Source: Treponema sp.
Lineage (GTDB): Bacteria > Spirochaetota > Spirochaetia > Treponematales > Breznakiellaceae
DNA: 6,477 bases
Reading direction: 5' to 3'
Assembly: GCA_031259515.1 (NCBI GenBank)
Contig: JAIRLK010000035.1
Span: forward strand, 1 to 6,477
The position numbers and the translations under genes were made by a program. The notes under the pieces are model-generated. The model saw only the letters and a list, made by a program, of their open reading frames with translations, was not told the DNA's origin and did not search any database. Positions 1 to 6,266 of the stretch are shown one piece after another; positions within the stretch are counted from its first letter, which is position 1; every line of letters starts with the position of its first letter.

Positions 1-96
1 CATGAGAGCTGGGAAGCGTTTCTGATGTTCGTCCTGGGCGATGACCCTGGGGGGCAGCGGTCAATAGCGAAAGGGGAACAAAGATTCTCAGGCTGA
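1..96 (+). other. Possible 3' end of an unidentified reading frame
   Basis: Frame 1 is open from the window edge for 31 codons to a TGA at 94-96. It includes the stretch SWEAFLMFVLGDDPGG, which looks protein-like, followed by a polar tail rich in K, E, Q and R. I do not recognise a family. The two other forward frames are also partly open here (frame 3 between 42 and 204, frame 2 between 68 and 178), so coding is not established. It could be the end of a gene starting left of the window, a decayed gene or mobile-element remnant, or chance. Confidence 0.2.
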
Positions 97-298
97 CCAC
101 AATTCAGCCGTTAGAAGGCGCTGCTATAAGGGGCGCCGCATTCTTCCTTTGCTCCGGGGTGTTGACTATGCCGTGTAGACCGGCAGGGAAGTTTACCTTT
201 TCATAAAAATGGTGTTTCTAAATGTAAAATTGCTGGTGAGCGCATATAAAAAAAGTAAAACCGGCGTATCGTTGAGCCTGTCCCAAAACAAAGTGACG
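97..298. other. Non-coding stretch without recognisable gene
   Basis: I find no start codon with a ribosome binding site followed by a frame of useful length on either strand. The left half is GC-rich; 181-262 turns A/T-rich. A weak hairpin can form between 117-121 and 133-137. A 17-bp repeat copy at 273-289 is listed separately. I see no tRNA, rRNA or riboswitch signature. Confidence 0.4.
273..289 (+). repeat. 17-bp repeat copy downstream of the OmpA-family gene
   Basis: The sequence TGAGCCTGTCCCAAAAC matches TGAGACTGTTCCAAAAC at 4558-4574 at 15 of 17 positions in the same orientation. The core also occurs inverted at 4690-4702. Similar copies thus flank the large minus-strand gene about 4.3 kb apart. 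This suggests a dispersed intergenic repeat family; two or three copies in one window do not prove it. Confidence 0.5.
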
Positions 299-363
299 GT
301 GCGCTGACGCGCACGGGTTGGGGGTTCCGGGCGGTTACCCGCCCGGTTCTCCCCGGAGGGGAG
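299..363 (-). terminator. Three successive GC-rich hairpins, possible terminator of the OmpA-family gene
   Basis: Three perfect inverted repeats lie 26-90 nt past the stop codon of the minus-strand gene. They are CTCCCC/GGGGAG with a 3-nt loop (349-363), CCGGGCGG/CCGCCCGG with a TTAC loop (327-346), and GTGCGC/GCGCAC with a TGAC loop (299-314). Read on the minus strand, the last stem is followed after a few bases by TTTGTTTT, a weak U-rich tract, so it is the best candidate for intrinsic termination. The first two lack a T-run and may instead protect the mRNA 3' end. Confidence 0.5.
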
Positions 364-388
364 CGGCTTCCCCCTCCTCCGTCATCCC

Positions 389-3300
389 TTATTTAATCAA
401 GATAAACTCTACCCTCCTGTTCTTCCACCAGTTGTCCCGGTCCTCAAAGAGAATCGCCGGACGGGAGCCGCCCATGCCTATGCTACTCAACCGGCTACGG
501 CTAACCCCAAACTTGACGAGGAAGTCCACCGTAGCCCTGGCGCGGCTTTCGCTCAGGGACTGAAGCCCTATCTCACGGGGACCGCCGTTTTCTTCGTTCC
601 GCCGGGCTTGGGTATTAGGCGGCGTGGTCGGGTTGGCGTGGCCCTCCACCGTAATCTTGTAGTCCCGGAACTTGTTGAGTATCTCGGCGATACGCATGAG
701 GATACGGTTGTTGTTTTCTACGATACTCGGGACCAGGCCGTTGAAATCCGCGGCGTTGGCCCGGAATATAATCGACGGAACCTGAATTTTAAGGTGGTCC
801 CCGTCCCGGATAACCATGACGTCAACCCCTATCTTTCCCTCCATCGTTGAGGCGTTCCCTAAAGCATCTTCGGCCTTGAAGGTAAAGGGATAATCGGTGG
901 CCGCCTGGACCATCTCTCCACGGGAACTGCGTCCGTCCCAGATCAGGCGTTCTGCGGGAGCGCCCCGGCCTTCGATGCGGTAGAAGGGCTTCCGGGAGGT
1001 TTCCCGTCCCTGGCTGTCTATTACCGCTTCCCAGATTTCAAAGCTCCAGTTCGCCAGGGGCGATGCATCATTGGCCGTAAGGCGCATAAAGAGGTCATCC
1101 GCTACCCCGTCGTTGTCGGGGCTAAAGTATTCAGGGGTGGAAGTAAAGCCCAGTTCAGGACCGGAAACATCCACGGTGATAGGCGTTGTCTGAACGGTAA
1201 CCACGTCCCCCTTGGTATAGACAACCGTGAGGGCGGGGGTGTACCGGCCTTCCCGAATAACGCCGCCGGCGTCCAGGCCGTTCCAGATGATAGTGTCCGG
1301 CGGGACGGCTGCCGGTGTGCCGGGGAAGGACCTGACGGTGAAGCCCGAAGGATCCGCAAGATCGAGTTTCCAGGACTCTATTCCTTCCTTAATGGAGAGG
1401 ATGATCCCCAAGCGGACGTTCTGGTTGGCGCCGGGATGGGGAGCTATGCCGGAAGCCGATGAGGTCAGGAAGACACGGGGAACCCTGGCGTCCACCGTGA
1501 CGGCATCAAGGGTTTTGCGGAAGCTGTTCCCCGCCTCGTCGGTGGAATTGAGGGTAATGCGGTAGGAGCCATCGGGAACAGGGTTCCCCGCTTCGTCCGC
1601 GCCGTCCCAGGAAATGTCCGGGGCCGCGCCCGTCCACTTCCAGGACCGTATGGTCTGGCCGCTGGAATTGGCGATGGAGAGTTCCCAGTCGTCGTTTCCT
1701 TCGGCAATTACCCTGATGGGGAGAGCATCCCGCCTCTCATCCCCGTTGGGAGAGAAGATGCTAAAAGGCGTGGAAATGTCCGCGTTGGGAGCGGCGGTAT
1801 CCACGATAAAGGGCCGGGAAACGGCGGCGGGCTGGTTCCCCATGGAGTACCGCACTTCGATTTTGGCGGTGTAGGTTCCGTCCGGAACAACCTGTCCGCC
1901 GGCGGTCCTTCCGTTCCAGGCAAAATTGGCGGGTACGGCGTTTACCCCTTCAAAGGTCCGCACCGCGCTGCCCTCCGCGTTCAGGATGTCGGTTTTCCAG
2001 GACGTAACGCCCTCCCGTACCTGAAGCTGGGGTATGATGGATAGGTTATTTTTGGCGCCCGCGCCTGAGGGCGAGAAGGCCCTCATGTCTGTGGTGAGGA
2101 GTATCGGGGTATCTGCGGTACTGAGGGTGAACCGCGCCTCGTTGGACCGTCCGGAATTCCCCGCCATATCCGTGGCGGAAAGCCGGTAGGCGTACTCCCC
2201 ATCGGGAGCAAGCGCGCCCGAATCATTATGGCCGTCCCAGATAATGCGGGGAGCCGGCGCACCGGTCATACGGAAGGTCCGTACCGGCTGTTCAGAATCC
2301 GGCTCCGCCGCCCTGCGGACTTCGCCGGTCCAGACGGTTTCAACGCTGCCTTCCTGCCTGAATATCATCTCATCCTGGTTCTCGTCGTTATTTGGGGAGA
2401 AGGCGCTGTATTCCGCGCGTATAGCCGCCCGGGGCGGAGTAATGTCCAGAATGAAAGAGGGGGAGAATGCTTCGGCAATATAGCCGTTCCGGTATTTCAC
2501 CGAAAGTTTGCCTTGGTAGGCCCCCTCGGGAAGCAGGATGCCGCTGTCGCCCTTACCGTCAAAATCAAGACGGGCCGGCGGCGCGCCCGCTGAGCCGGAG
2601 ATGGTTCTGCGGGAATTGGCCTGGTCATCCCAAATCAGAAGTTCCCAGCCCGCGATGCTTTCTTTAACCGGAATTCCCGGATTAAGGATGAGGGCGTCTT
2701 TTATCCCGTCCCCATTGGGGGAAAAATAAGCATCCGCTATCTGTAGGCTTACCGTAGGCTGTATGGTGTTGATCACGATACTGTTCAGAGAGGCGCTTCC
2801 GGTATTCTCCGCCTTATCAGCGGCGCTGATCCGGTATTCATAAACCCCGTCAGGGACTATAATCCCCGCGTCATCCGTACCGTCCCAAATGACAGGCTCC
2901 GGCCCGGTATTGGTAAGTTTAAAGGTCTTTACCCGGTCTCCCAAAGCATTGTAGATTCCGGCATCCCAGAGATCTTCCCTGGAACCCGACTGGCTGATTT
3001 CGATGCTGTCTTTATTACCGTCTCCATCGGGGGAGAATATACGCTCATTTTCGGTCGTTGCGGCAATTTCGACTTCCGGGGGCGTATTATCTACGACAAC
3101 TTCGTAGTCTCCGGTTTTTCCGGAATTGCCATTATCGTCAACCGCGCTCAGAGAGAAGAAATAGCGGCCGTCGGGCGCGAGTTCCCCGGAATCAAAGATG
3201 CCGTCCCAGCGGAGGACTTCGGGAATTTCCACCCCGGACTTGACGGCGGTAAGCCGGGCAAAGATATTCCTGACCCCCTGGGTTTCCGGCCTAAGTTCTT

Positions 3301-4498
3301 TGTTCCGGTAGGTTCTGACGGCCTCTCCCGCTTCGTTGCGGATCTCCAGGGTCCAGCCGGTAACGTAGCGCTGATCGGTGATACTGACGGGAATTTCCAT
3401 CTGATCCGAACGGCCGTCGTTGTTCGGGGAAATCCACCGGGTTTCGGGGTAATCCACGCTGATGACCGGCGCGTTCTTGTCCGTAACCCCCACGTTCCAG
3501 ACAACCCCGGCGCCTATGGCGATGGAACCATCATACAGGGGTTTAAACGCCGTGGATGCTGTCACGTCGCCGTCCGAAGGAAGCCGTCCTCCTATGAGAC
3601 GCCCGCCTCCGGTTTTAAGGGTAAAATTGATCCCCACTCCGATAGAGGGCAAAAGAGAAGGAATCCCCCGCTGAAGTTCAACCAGATTGAAGCCCCAGGC
3701 GGTGGAAACATACACCAACTCCGCCAGGAGCAGGGAAAACCCGAGTTTTCCGGTAAAGTTGCGGAACCCCGGGGCGCCTAAGTCCAGGCGTCCCGTTAAT
3801 TTTAAGGGGTCCGCGTCCCCGTCTGAACTCCGTACCTGAAGCAAATCCGCGGAAACCCCAAAGACCGGCGTAAAGGCCGAAGGGATGACATTTTTTCCCA
3901 GACCTTTCACCGCAGCGGCCACCGTAAAATTCTCAAAAGGCCCCAGGACCCCCAGGTTGTACCGGAACCCCAGATCGCCGGAAAGGGACCAGTTTTCGCC
4001 GGGATTCCCAAAGCCGAAATTGAGTCCTACACCAATATCCATGCCGGGAAACAGCTCTTTTGCCGCGTTCAGGTTCCCGCCGGCGTTCAGCTTTACCGGC
4101 AGGGTATCCCCTTCGGTATTGTGAAGAAACCGGGCGCTCTCCGATTCCGGGAAAGGGCTGTTCAGAAAATTCAGGGAGCCGCCAAAGGCGGCGAATTTAG
4201 TCGGGAAAAGAGCCCCCACATTGACGGCATTTCCAAATCCTTTTTCTTTGAAGCCGGGAATGGCCATATATCCCGCCTCGAAAACGATACGCTGGGATTC
4301 CCCTCCCGCAGCGGGGTTTATGGCGCTTGCCGAAGCGCCTCCAAGGGAGGTGGAAAAGGCCCCGCCGCCCGCAAAAACCGGGGAAAAGAGGTCCGGCATC
4401 GTATCGGATCCGTTAAGGATATCCGGCAAGCTCTGAGCCCAAAGCCCAGAAGCAACGCTAATGGCTAGGAATAAGACCGCCATTATCTTATTAAACAT
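389..4498 (-). CDS. Large exported OmpA-family protein with eight FlgD/CHU_C-like Ig repeats
   Basis: This 1369-residue protein probably links the outer membrane to peptidoglycan. Residues 1-21 are a signal peptide ending GLWA, cut before Q22. Residues about 35-340 are glycine-rich with alternating hydrophobic strands; GGAFSTSLGGASASAINPAA near 45-64 recalls PorV/FadL-like barrel proteins of the UPF0164 type, a resemblance only. Residues 345-1229 are eight Ig-like repeats. Residues about 1235-1369 are an OmpA C-terminal domain with VEGHANP (1284-1290), LSESRA (1315-1320) and NRRVE (1360-1364). The usual peptidoglycan-binding Asp is Asn1289, while the Arg (R1319) is kept. I see no cysteine, so it is not a lipoprotein. 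The ATG at 4498 was chosen because AGGAAGGAG lies 9 nt upstream and the signal peptide begins there; the frame stays open to an ATG at 4579, but that stretch holds the ribosome binding site and repeats. The family call is firm, the cellular role inferred. Confidence 0.9.
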   Translation of the reverse strand: MFNKIMAVLFLAISVASGLWAQSLPDILNGSDTMPDLFSPVFAGGGAFSTSLGGASASAINPAAGGESQRIVFEAGYMAIPGFKEKGFGNAVNVGALFPTKFAAFGGSLNFLNSPFPESESARFLHNTEGDTLPVKLNAGGNLNAAKELFPGMDIGVGLNFGFGNPGENWSLSGDLGFRYNLGVLGPFENFTVAAAVKGLGKNVIPSAFTPVFGVSADLLQVRSSDGDADPLKLTGRLDLGAPGFRNFTGKLGFSLLLAELVYVSTAWGFNLVELQRGIPSLLPSIGVGINFTLKTGGGRLIGGRLPSDGDVTASTAFKPLYDGSIAIGAGVVWNVGVTDKNAPVISVDYPETRWISPNNDGRSDQMEIPVSITDQRYVTGWTLEIRNEAGEAVRTYRNKELRPETQGVRNIFARLTAVKSGVEIPEVLRWDGIFDSGELAPDGRYFFSLSAVDDNGNSGKTGDYEVVVDNTPPEVEIAATTENERIFSPDGDGNKDSIEISQSGSREDLWDAGIYNALGDRVKTFKLTNTGPEPVIWDGTDDAGIIVPDGVYEYRISAADKAENTGSASLNSIVINTIQPTVSLQIADAYFSPNGDGIKDALILNPGIPVKESIAGWELLIWDDQANSRRTISGSAGAPPARLDFDGKGDSGILLPEGAYQGKLSVKYRNGYIAEAFSPSFILDITPPRAAIRAEYSAFSPNNDENQDEMIFRQEGSVETVWTGEVRRAAEPDSEQPVRTFRMTGAPAPRIIWDGHNDSGALAPDGEYAYRLSATDMAGNSGRSNEARFTLSTADTPILLTTDMRAFSPSGAGAKNNLSIIPQLQVREGVTSWKTDILNAEGSAVRTFEGVNAVPANFAWNGRTAGGQVVPDGTYTAKIEVRYSMGNQPAAVSRPFIVDTAAPNADISTPFSIFSPNGDERRDALPIRVIAEGNDDWELSIANSSGQTIRSWKWTGAAPDISWDGADEAGNPVPDGSYRITLNSTDEAGNSFRKTLDAVTVDARVPRVFLTSSASGIAPHPGANQNVRLGIILSIKEGIESWKLDLADPSGFTVRSFPGTPAAVPPDTIIWNGLDAGGVIREGRYTPALTVVYTKGDVVTVQTTPITVDVSGPELGFTSTPEYFSPDNDGVADDLFMRLTANDASPLANWSFEIWEAVIDSQGRETSRKPFYRIEGRGAPAERLIWDGRSSRGEMVQAATDYPFTFKAEDALGNASTMEGKIGVDVMVIRDGDHLKIQVPSIIFRANAADFNGLVPSIVENNNRILMRIAEILNKFRDYKITVEGHANPTTPPNTQARRNEENGGPREIGLQSLSESRARATVDFLVKFGVSRSRLSSIGMGGSRPAILFEDRDNWWKNRRVEFILIK
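812..3466 (-). repeat. Eight tandem Ig-like repeats within the OmpA-family gene
   Basis: Each unit starts with a loop like FSPNGDGxxD, continues to a WDG motif and a PDGxY turn, and ends near VDxxxP. This is the pattern known from FlgD Ig-like and CHU_C-type domains. The starting loops are at residues 356, 488, 592, 700, 808, 915, 1018 and 1125. From the second on they are 103-108 residues apart (about 320 bp); the first unit is longer (132). Units 2, 4, 6 and 8 end in a DxxxN motif such as DMAGN or DEAGN. Units 3, 5 and 7 have a VxYxxG version instead and share a (K/R)E(S/G)(I/V)xxW strand. The repeats are diverged at DNA level, so the duplication is old. Confidence 0.85.
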
Positions 4499-4507
4499 AG
4501 AAACAAG

Positions 4508-4516
4508 CTCCTTCCT
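4508..4516 (-). promoter_or_regulatory. Ribosome binding site deciding the start of the OmpA-family gene
   Basis: On the minus strand AGGAAGGAG stands 9 nt before the ATG at 4498. It selects this start over in-frame ATGs at 4519 and 4579. The ATG at 4519 directly abuts this site, and neither upstream ATG would give a usual N-terminal signal peptide. Confidence 0.8.
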
Positions 4517-4523
4517 CATTGAT

Positions 4524-4544
4524 ACTGAGTAGCGAATTCTCAGT
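4524..4544 (-). repeat. Inverted repeat in the leader of the OmpA-family gene
   Basis: ACTGAG (4524-4529) and CTCAGT (4539-4544) form a perfect 6-bp stem with a 9-nt loop, ending 7 nt upstream of the ribosome binding site at 4508-4516. A further ACTGAG at 4556-4561 could compete for the same CTCAGT arm. Two mutually exclusive stems near a ribosome binding site could affect translation or be a protein site. No known riboswitch is recognised. Confidence 0.4.
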
Positions 4545-4562
4545 TTGCTTTGATAACTGAGA

Positions 4563-4702
4563 CTGTTCCAAAACCTCATGGTATAGGAATTGAGGTGAAT
4601 TAATTCTGTTTAGAACAGGACGATCGGAGTTCGGAACGGAATTATCGGAGTTCAGAACAGAACAACCGGAGGTGAGGAACTCCGGCGCGGGTTTTGGAAC
4701 AG
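4563..4702. repeat. 140-bp element bounded by 13-bp inverted repeats (MITE-like)
   Basis: CTGTTCCAAAACC at 4563-4575 and GGTTTTGGAACAG at 4690-4702 are perfect inverted copies. Between them lie two palindromes, GAATTAATTC (4597-4606) and CTGTT-TAG-AACAG (4606-4618), four 21-bp units (4600-4683), and a CCGGAG/CTCCGG hairpin with an 8-nt loop (4666-4685). There is no room for a transposase and no clear target-site duplication. A non-autonomous repeat or a large structured regulatory site are both possible. If transcription of the minus-strand gene starts near 4707, the whole element lies in its 5' leader. Confidence 0.5.
4600..4683. promoter_or_regulatory. Array of four 21-bp units carrying GTTC-N-GAAC dyads (operator-like)
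   Basis: Units start at 4600, 4621, 4642 and 4663. The second and third agree at 17 of 21 positions; the first matches the third at 14 of 21; the fourth is decayed. Each carries a dyad or a relic of one: GTTTAGAAC (4608-4616), GTTCGGAAC (4629-4637), GTTCAGAAC (4650-4658) and GTGAGGAAC (4672-4680). The centres are 21, 21 and 22 bp apart, two helical turns, so all would face the same side of the DNA. This is what an array for a dimeric regulator looks like, but a simple repeat could give the same picture. Confidence 0.45.
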
Positions 4703-4705
4703 CCC

Positions 4706-4734
4706 TTGGTTATATAATAAACCTTTTTTATGAT
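4706..4734 (+). promoter_or_regulatory. Candidate sigma-70-type promoter toward pyrC
   Basis: TTGGTT (4706-4711) and TATGAT (4729-4734) are 17 bp apart in an A/T-rich island between GC-rich genes. Transcription would start near 4741, leaving a leader of roughly 185 nt before pyrC. Prediction by eye only. Confidence 0.4.
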
Positions 4735-4743
4735 TAAATCCAA
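4714..4743 (-). promoter_or_regulatory. Candidate sigma-70-type promoter toward the OmpA-family gene
   Basis: On the minus strand TTGGAT (4743-4738) and TATTAT (4719-4714) are 18 bp apart. A start near 4707 would put the whole 140-bp repeat element in a leader of about 210 nt. The site overlaps the plus-strand candidate at 4706-4734, so the two polymerase sites would exclude each other. Confidence 0.4.
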
Positions 4744-4910
4744 GGAATTTTTCGAACATTGAGCGCCAAAACGTCATTTTTTCTCCATTTTTTTCCCTCC
4801 CGTAAGAAATACCCCCGAATCGTATATCCTGCCATTTCTCCAAGCCCCGTAAACTCCCGGCAAATACCCGCATCCGCATTGTTTTTTTCCCGCCTCTGTG
4901 CTATGAGTAC
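4735..4910 (+). other. pyrC upstream leader, no recognised element
   Basis: The stretch is pyrimidine-rich, with T6 at 4776-4781, T7 at 4788-4794 and T7 at 4882-4888. No PyrR-binding loop, riboswitch or strong hairpin-plus-T-run attenuator stands out. A minus-strand frame across 4652-4879 lacks a ribosome binding site and is not called. Pyrimidine-tract control is possible but not shown. Confidence 0.35.
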
Positions 4911-4918
4911 GGAGGGAG
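4911..4918 (+). promoter_or_regulatory. Ribosome binding site of pyrC
   Basis: GGAGGGAG lies 6 nt before the ATG at 4925, which fixes this as the start of the dihydroorotase gene. Confidence 0.8.
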
Positions 4919-4924
4919 AAGTTC

Positions 4925-6262
4925 ATGACGCGGTCTGTCATATTGAAAAATTTCCGAATCATTGACGAATACACCGATACTGTGGGATCGGTACTCATTG
5001 AAGACGGCCGTATCAGCGCCGTGAGCCCCCGTTTTACCGGACAGGCCGCCGTCTGTATAGACGCGGAAGCCCTTTTGTCCGGCAGGCGGCTTGTCCTGAT
5101 GCCCGCCTTCACGGACCTTCACGCTCATTTCCGTGATCCCGGCCCCGGCCCTGCTTGCGACTCCCTTCCGGCGGAAACCCTGGAATCCGCGTCCCTGGCC
5201 GCCGCCGCCGGGGGGTACGGGACGGTGGTCTGTATGGCCAACACCAAACCGCCGGTGGATGCCCTTAAAACGGCGGCGGCAATCAAGACCCGGGCCGACG
5301 CCTTGGGCCTCATTGATCTCTACCCGGCCATGTCCCTGACTGCGGGCATGGAAGGCCGTTCTCTCTCGGAAATCGCCGCCCTGTCCCCCGGCCATCCTTT
5401 TCCCCGGCTCCTCTCCGAAGACGGCCGGGATGTGGCGGATGACGGCCTCTTCCTTGCGGCCTTTGCCGAAGCCCGCCGCCTGGGCCTCGCGGTCTCCTGC
5501 CATTGCGACGCCGGGGGGCCGGAGGCGGAGGCCGCCAAGCGGTCCGGGGCGGACCGGGCAGTGTGGAGCCGTATTGAAGAGAACAACGCTGCCCGCAGGG
5601 TCCTGGACCTGGGACGGCGGGCCGGTTGCCGCGTCCATATAGCCCACGTATCCACCGGGGAAGCGGCGGATATGATCCGGCAGGCCAAGGCCGTCCTCCG
5701 GGAGCGGGCCGGGCCGGAAGGCGGCTTTTCCCTCACCTGCGAGGTTACCCCTCACCACCTGGCCCTTACCGAAGAAACCGCCCGCATCCTGGGAGATGAA
5801 TCCTATGGCCGGGTGAACCCGCCCCTCAGAACCGAAGCGGACCGGCGGGCCCTTATCGCGGCGGTTCTGGACGGGACTATAGACGCTATCGCCACCGATC
5901 ATGCCCCCCATGGGGATGTGGACAAGGTAAAAGGCGCTCCGGGCTTTGCGGGCCTGGAGACCGCCTTTGCCGTGTGCCGGACGGAACTGGTCCGGGAAGG
6001 CCGTCTAAGCCTATCCCGGCTCTCCGCCCTGATGAGCGCCAGGCCCGCCCGTATCCTGGGTCTGGGCGAAAGCCGGGGCCGCATCGCGCCGGGTTTCCGG
6101 GCGGACATCCTAATCCTTGACCCCGATGCTCCCTGGACGGTAGAGCCGGCGGCTTTCAGATCACGGGGAAAAAACTCTCCTTTCGCGGGGCGGGAACTGG
6201 CGGGGCGCGTTTTTATGACTTTTCATGAAGGACGGGTGGTATACGAGGCCCCGTTCATCTAA
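4925..6262 (+). CDS. pyrC: Dihydroorotase, class I
   Basis: This cytosolic zinc enzyme interconverts N-carbamoyl-L-aspartate and dihydroorotate, the third step of de novo UMP synthesis. The 445-residue protein has the amidohydrolase metal set: H66 and H68 in LHAHFRDPG, D166 in SEDG, H193 in SCHCD, H241 in HIAHVST and D325 in IATDHAPH. The spacing fits class I enzymes such as that of Aquifex, which use an aspartate rather than the carboxylated lysine of class II. Substrate-binding candidates are R70, N106 in MANTKPP, N298 in VNPPLR and H329. GFAGLETAF (340-348) and the closing KNSPFAG segment also match the family. It is slightly longer than the usual 420-430 residues. An allantoinase is the main alternative, but RDPG, the NPPLR segment and the pyrF neighbour favour dihydroorotase. 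pyrF follows 109 bp downstream in the same direction. Confidence 0.95.
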   Translation: MTRSVILKNFRIIDEYTDTVGSVLIEDGRISAVSPRFTGQAAVCIDAEALLSGRRLVLMPAFTDLHAHFRDPGPGPACDSLPAETLESASLAAAAGGYGTVVCMANTKPPVDALKTAAAIKTRADALGLIDLYPAMSLTAGMEGRSLSEIAALSPGHPFPRLLSEDGRDVADDGLFLAAFAEARRLGLAVSCHCDAGGPEAEAAKRSGADRAVWSRIEENNAARRVLDLGRRAGCRVHIAHVSTGEAADMIRQAKAVLRERAGPEGGFSLTCEVTPHHLALTEETARILGDESYGRVNPPLRTEADRRALIAAVLDGTIDAIATDHAPHGDVDKVKGAPGFAGLETAFAVCRTELVREGRLSLSRLSALMSARPARILGLGESRGRIAPGFRADILILDPDAPWTVEPAAFRSRGKNSPFAGRELAGRVFMTFHEGRVVYEAPFI

Positions 6263-6266
6263 GAGC

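Noticed and set aside
1..180. Possible variable or template repeat of a diversity-generating retroelement
   Set aside because: There is no adenine-rich AAC/AAT-type template pattern, no C-type lectin ending motif and no reverse transcriptase in the window.
315..334. G-rich run as a possible G-quadruplex
   Set aside because: Only three runs of three or more G are close together; the fourth has two. The perfect hairpin at 327-346 would compete for the same bases.
2228..2593. 121-residue and other plus-strand frames opposite the Ig repeats
   Set aside because: They are antisense shadows of a well-supported repeat protein. None has a convincing ribosome binding site or domain.
4499..4579. Longer start for the OmpA-family protein, adding 27 residues beginning MRFWNSL
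   Set aside because: The added part spans the ribosome binding site, a hairpin and the edge of the repeat element, and it would bury the signal peptide. The ATG at 4498 has good AGGAAGGAG spacing.
4652..4879. 75-residue minus-strand frame in the intergenic region
   Set aside because: It has no ribosome binding site, runs through the repeat units and promoter candidates, and shows no recognisable family. It is probably chance openness.
4879..4907. Second promoter candidate for pyrC, TTGTTT-17-TATGAG
   Set aside because: Transcription would start inside or at the ribosome binding site at 4911-4918, leaving almost no leader. The upstream candidate at 4706-4734 fits better.
4735..4924. PyrR-type attenuator or riboswitch upstream of pyrC
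   Set aside because: No PyrR-binding loop consensus and no terminator/antiterminator pair are visible; only pyrimidine-rich tracts are seen.
4901..5911. Long 336-residue frame opposite pyrC
   Set aside because: It is the mirror of a GC-rich gene with clear catalytic motifs on the plus strand, has glycine/arginine-rich low-quality composition, and lacks its own start signals.
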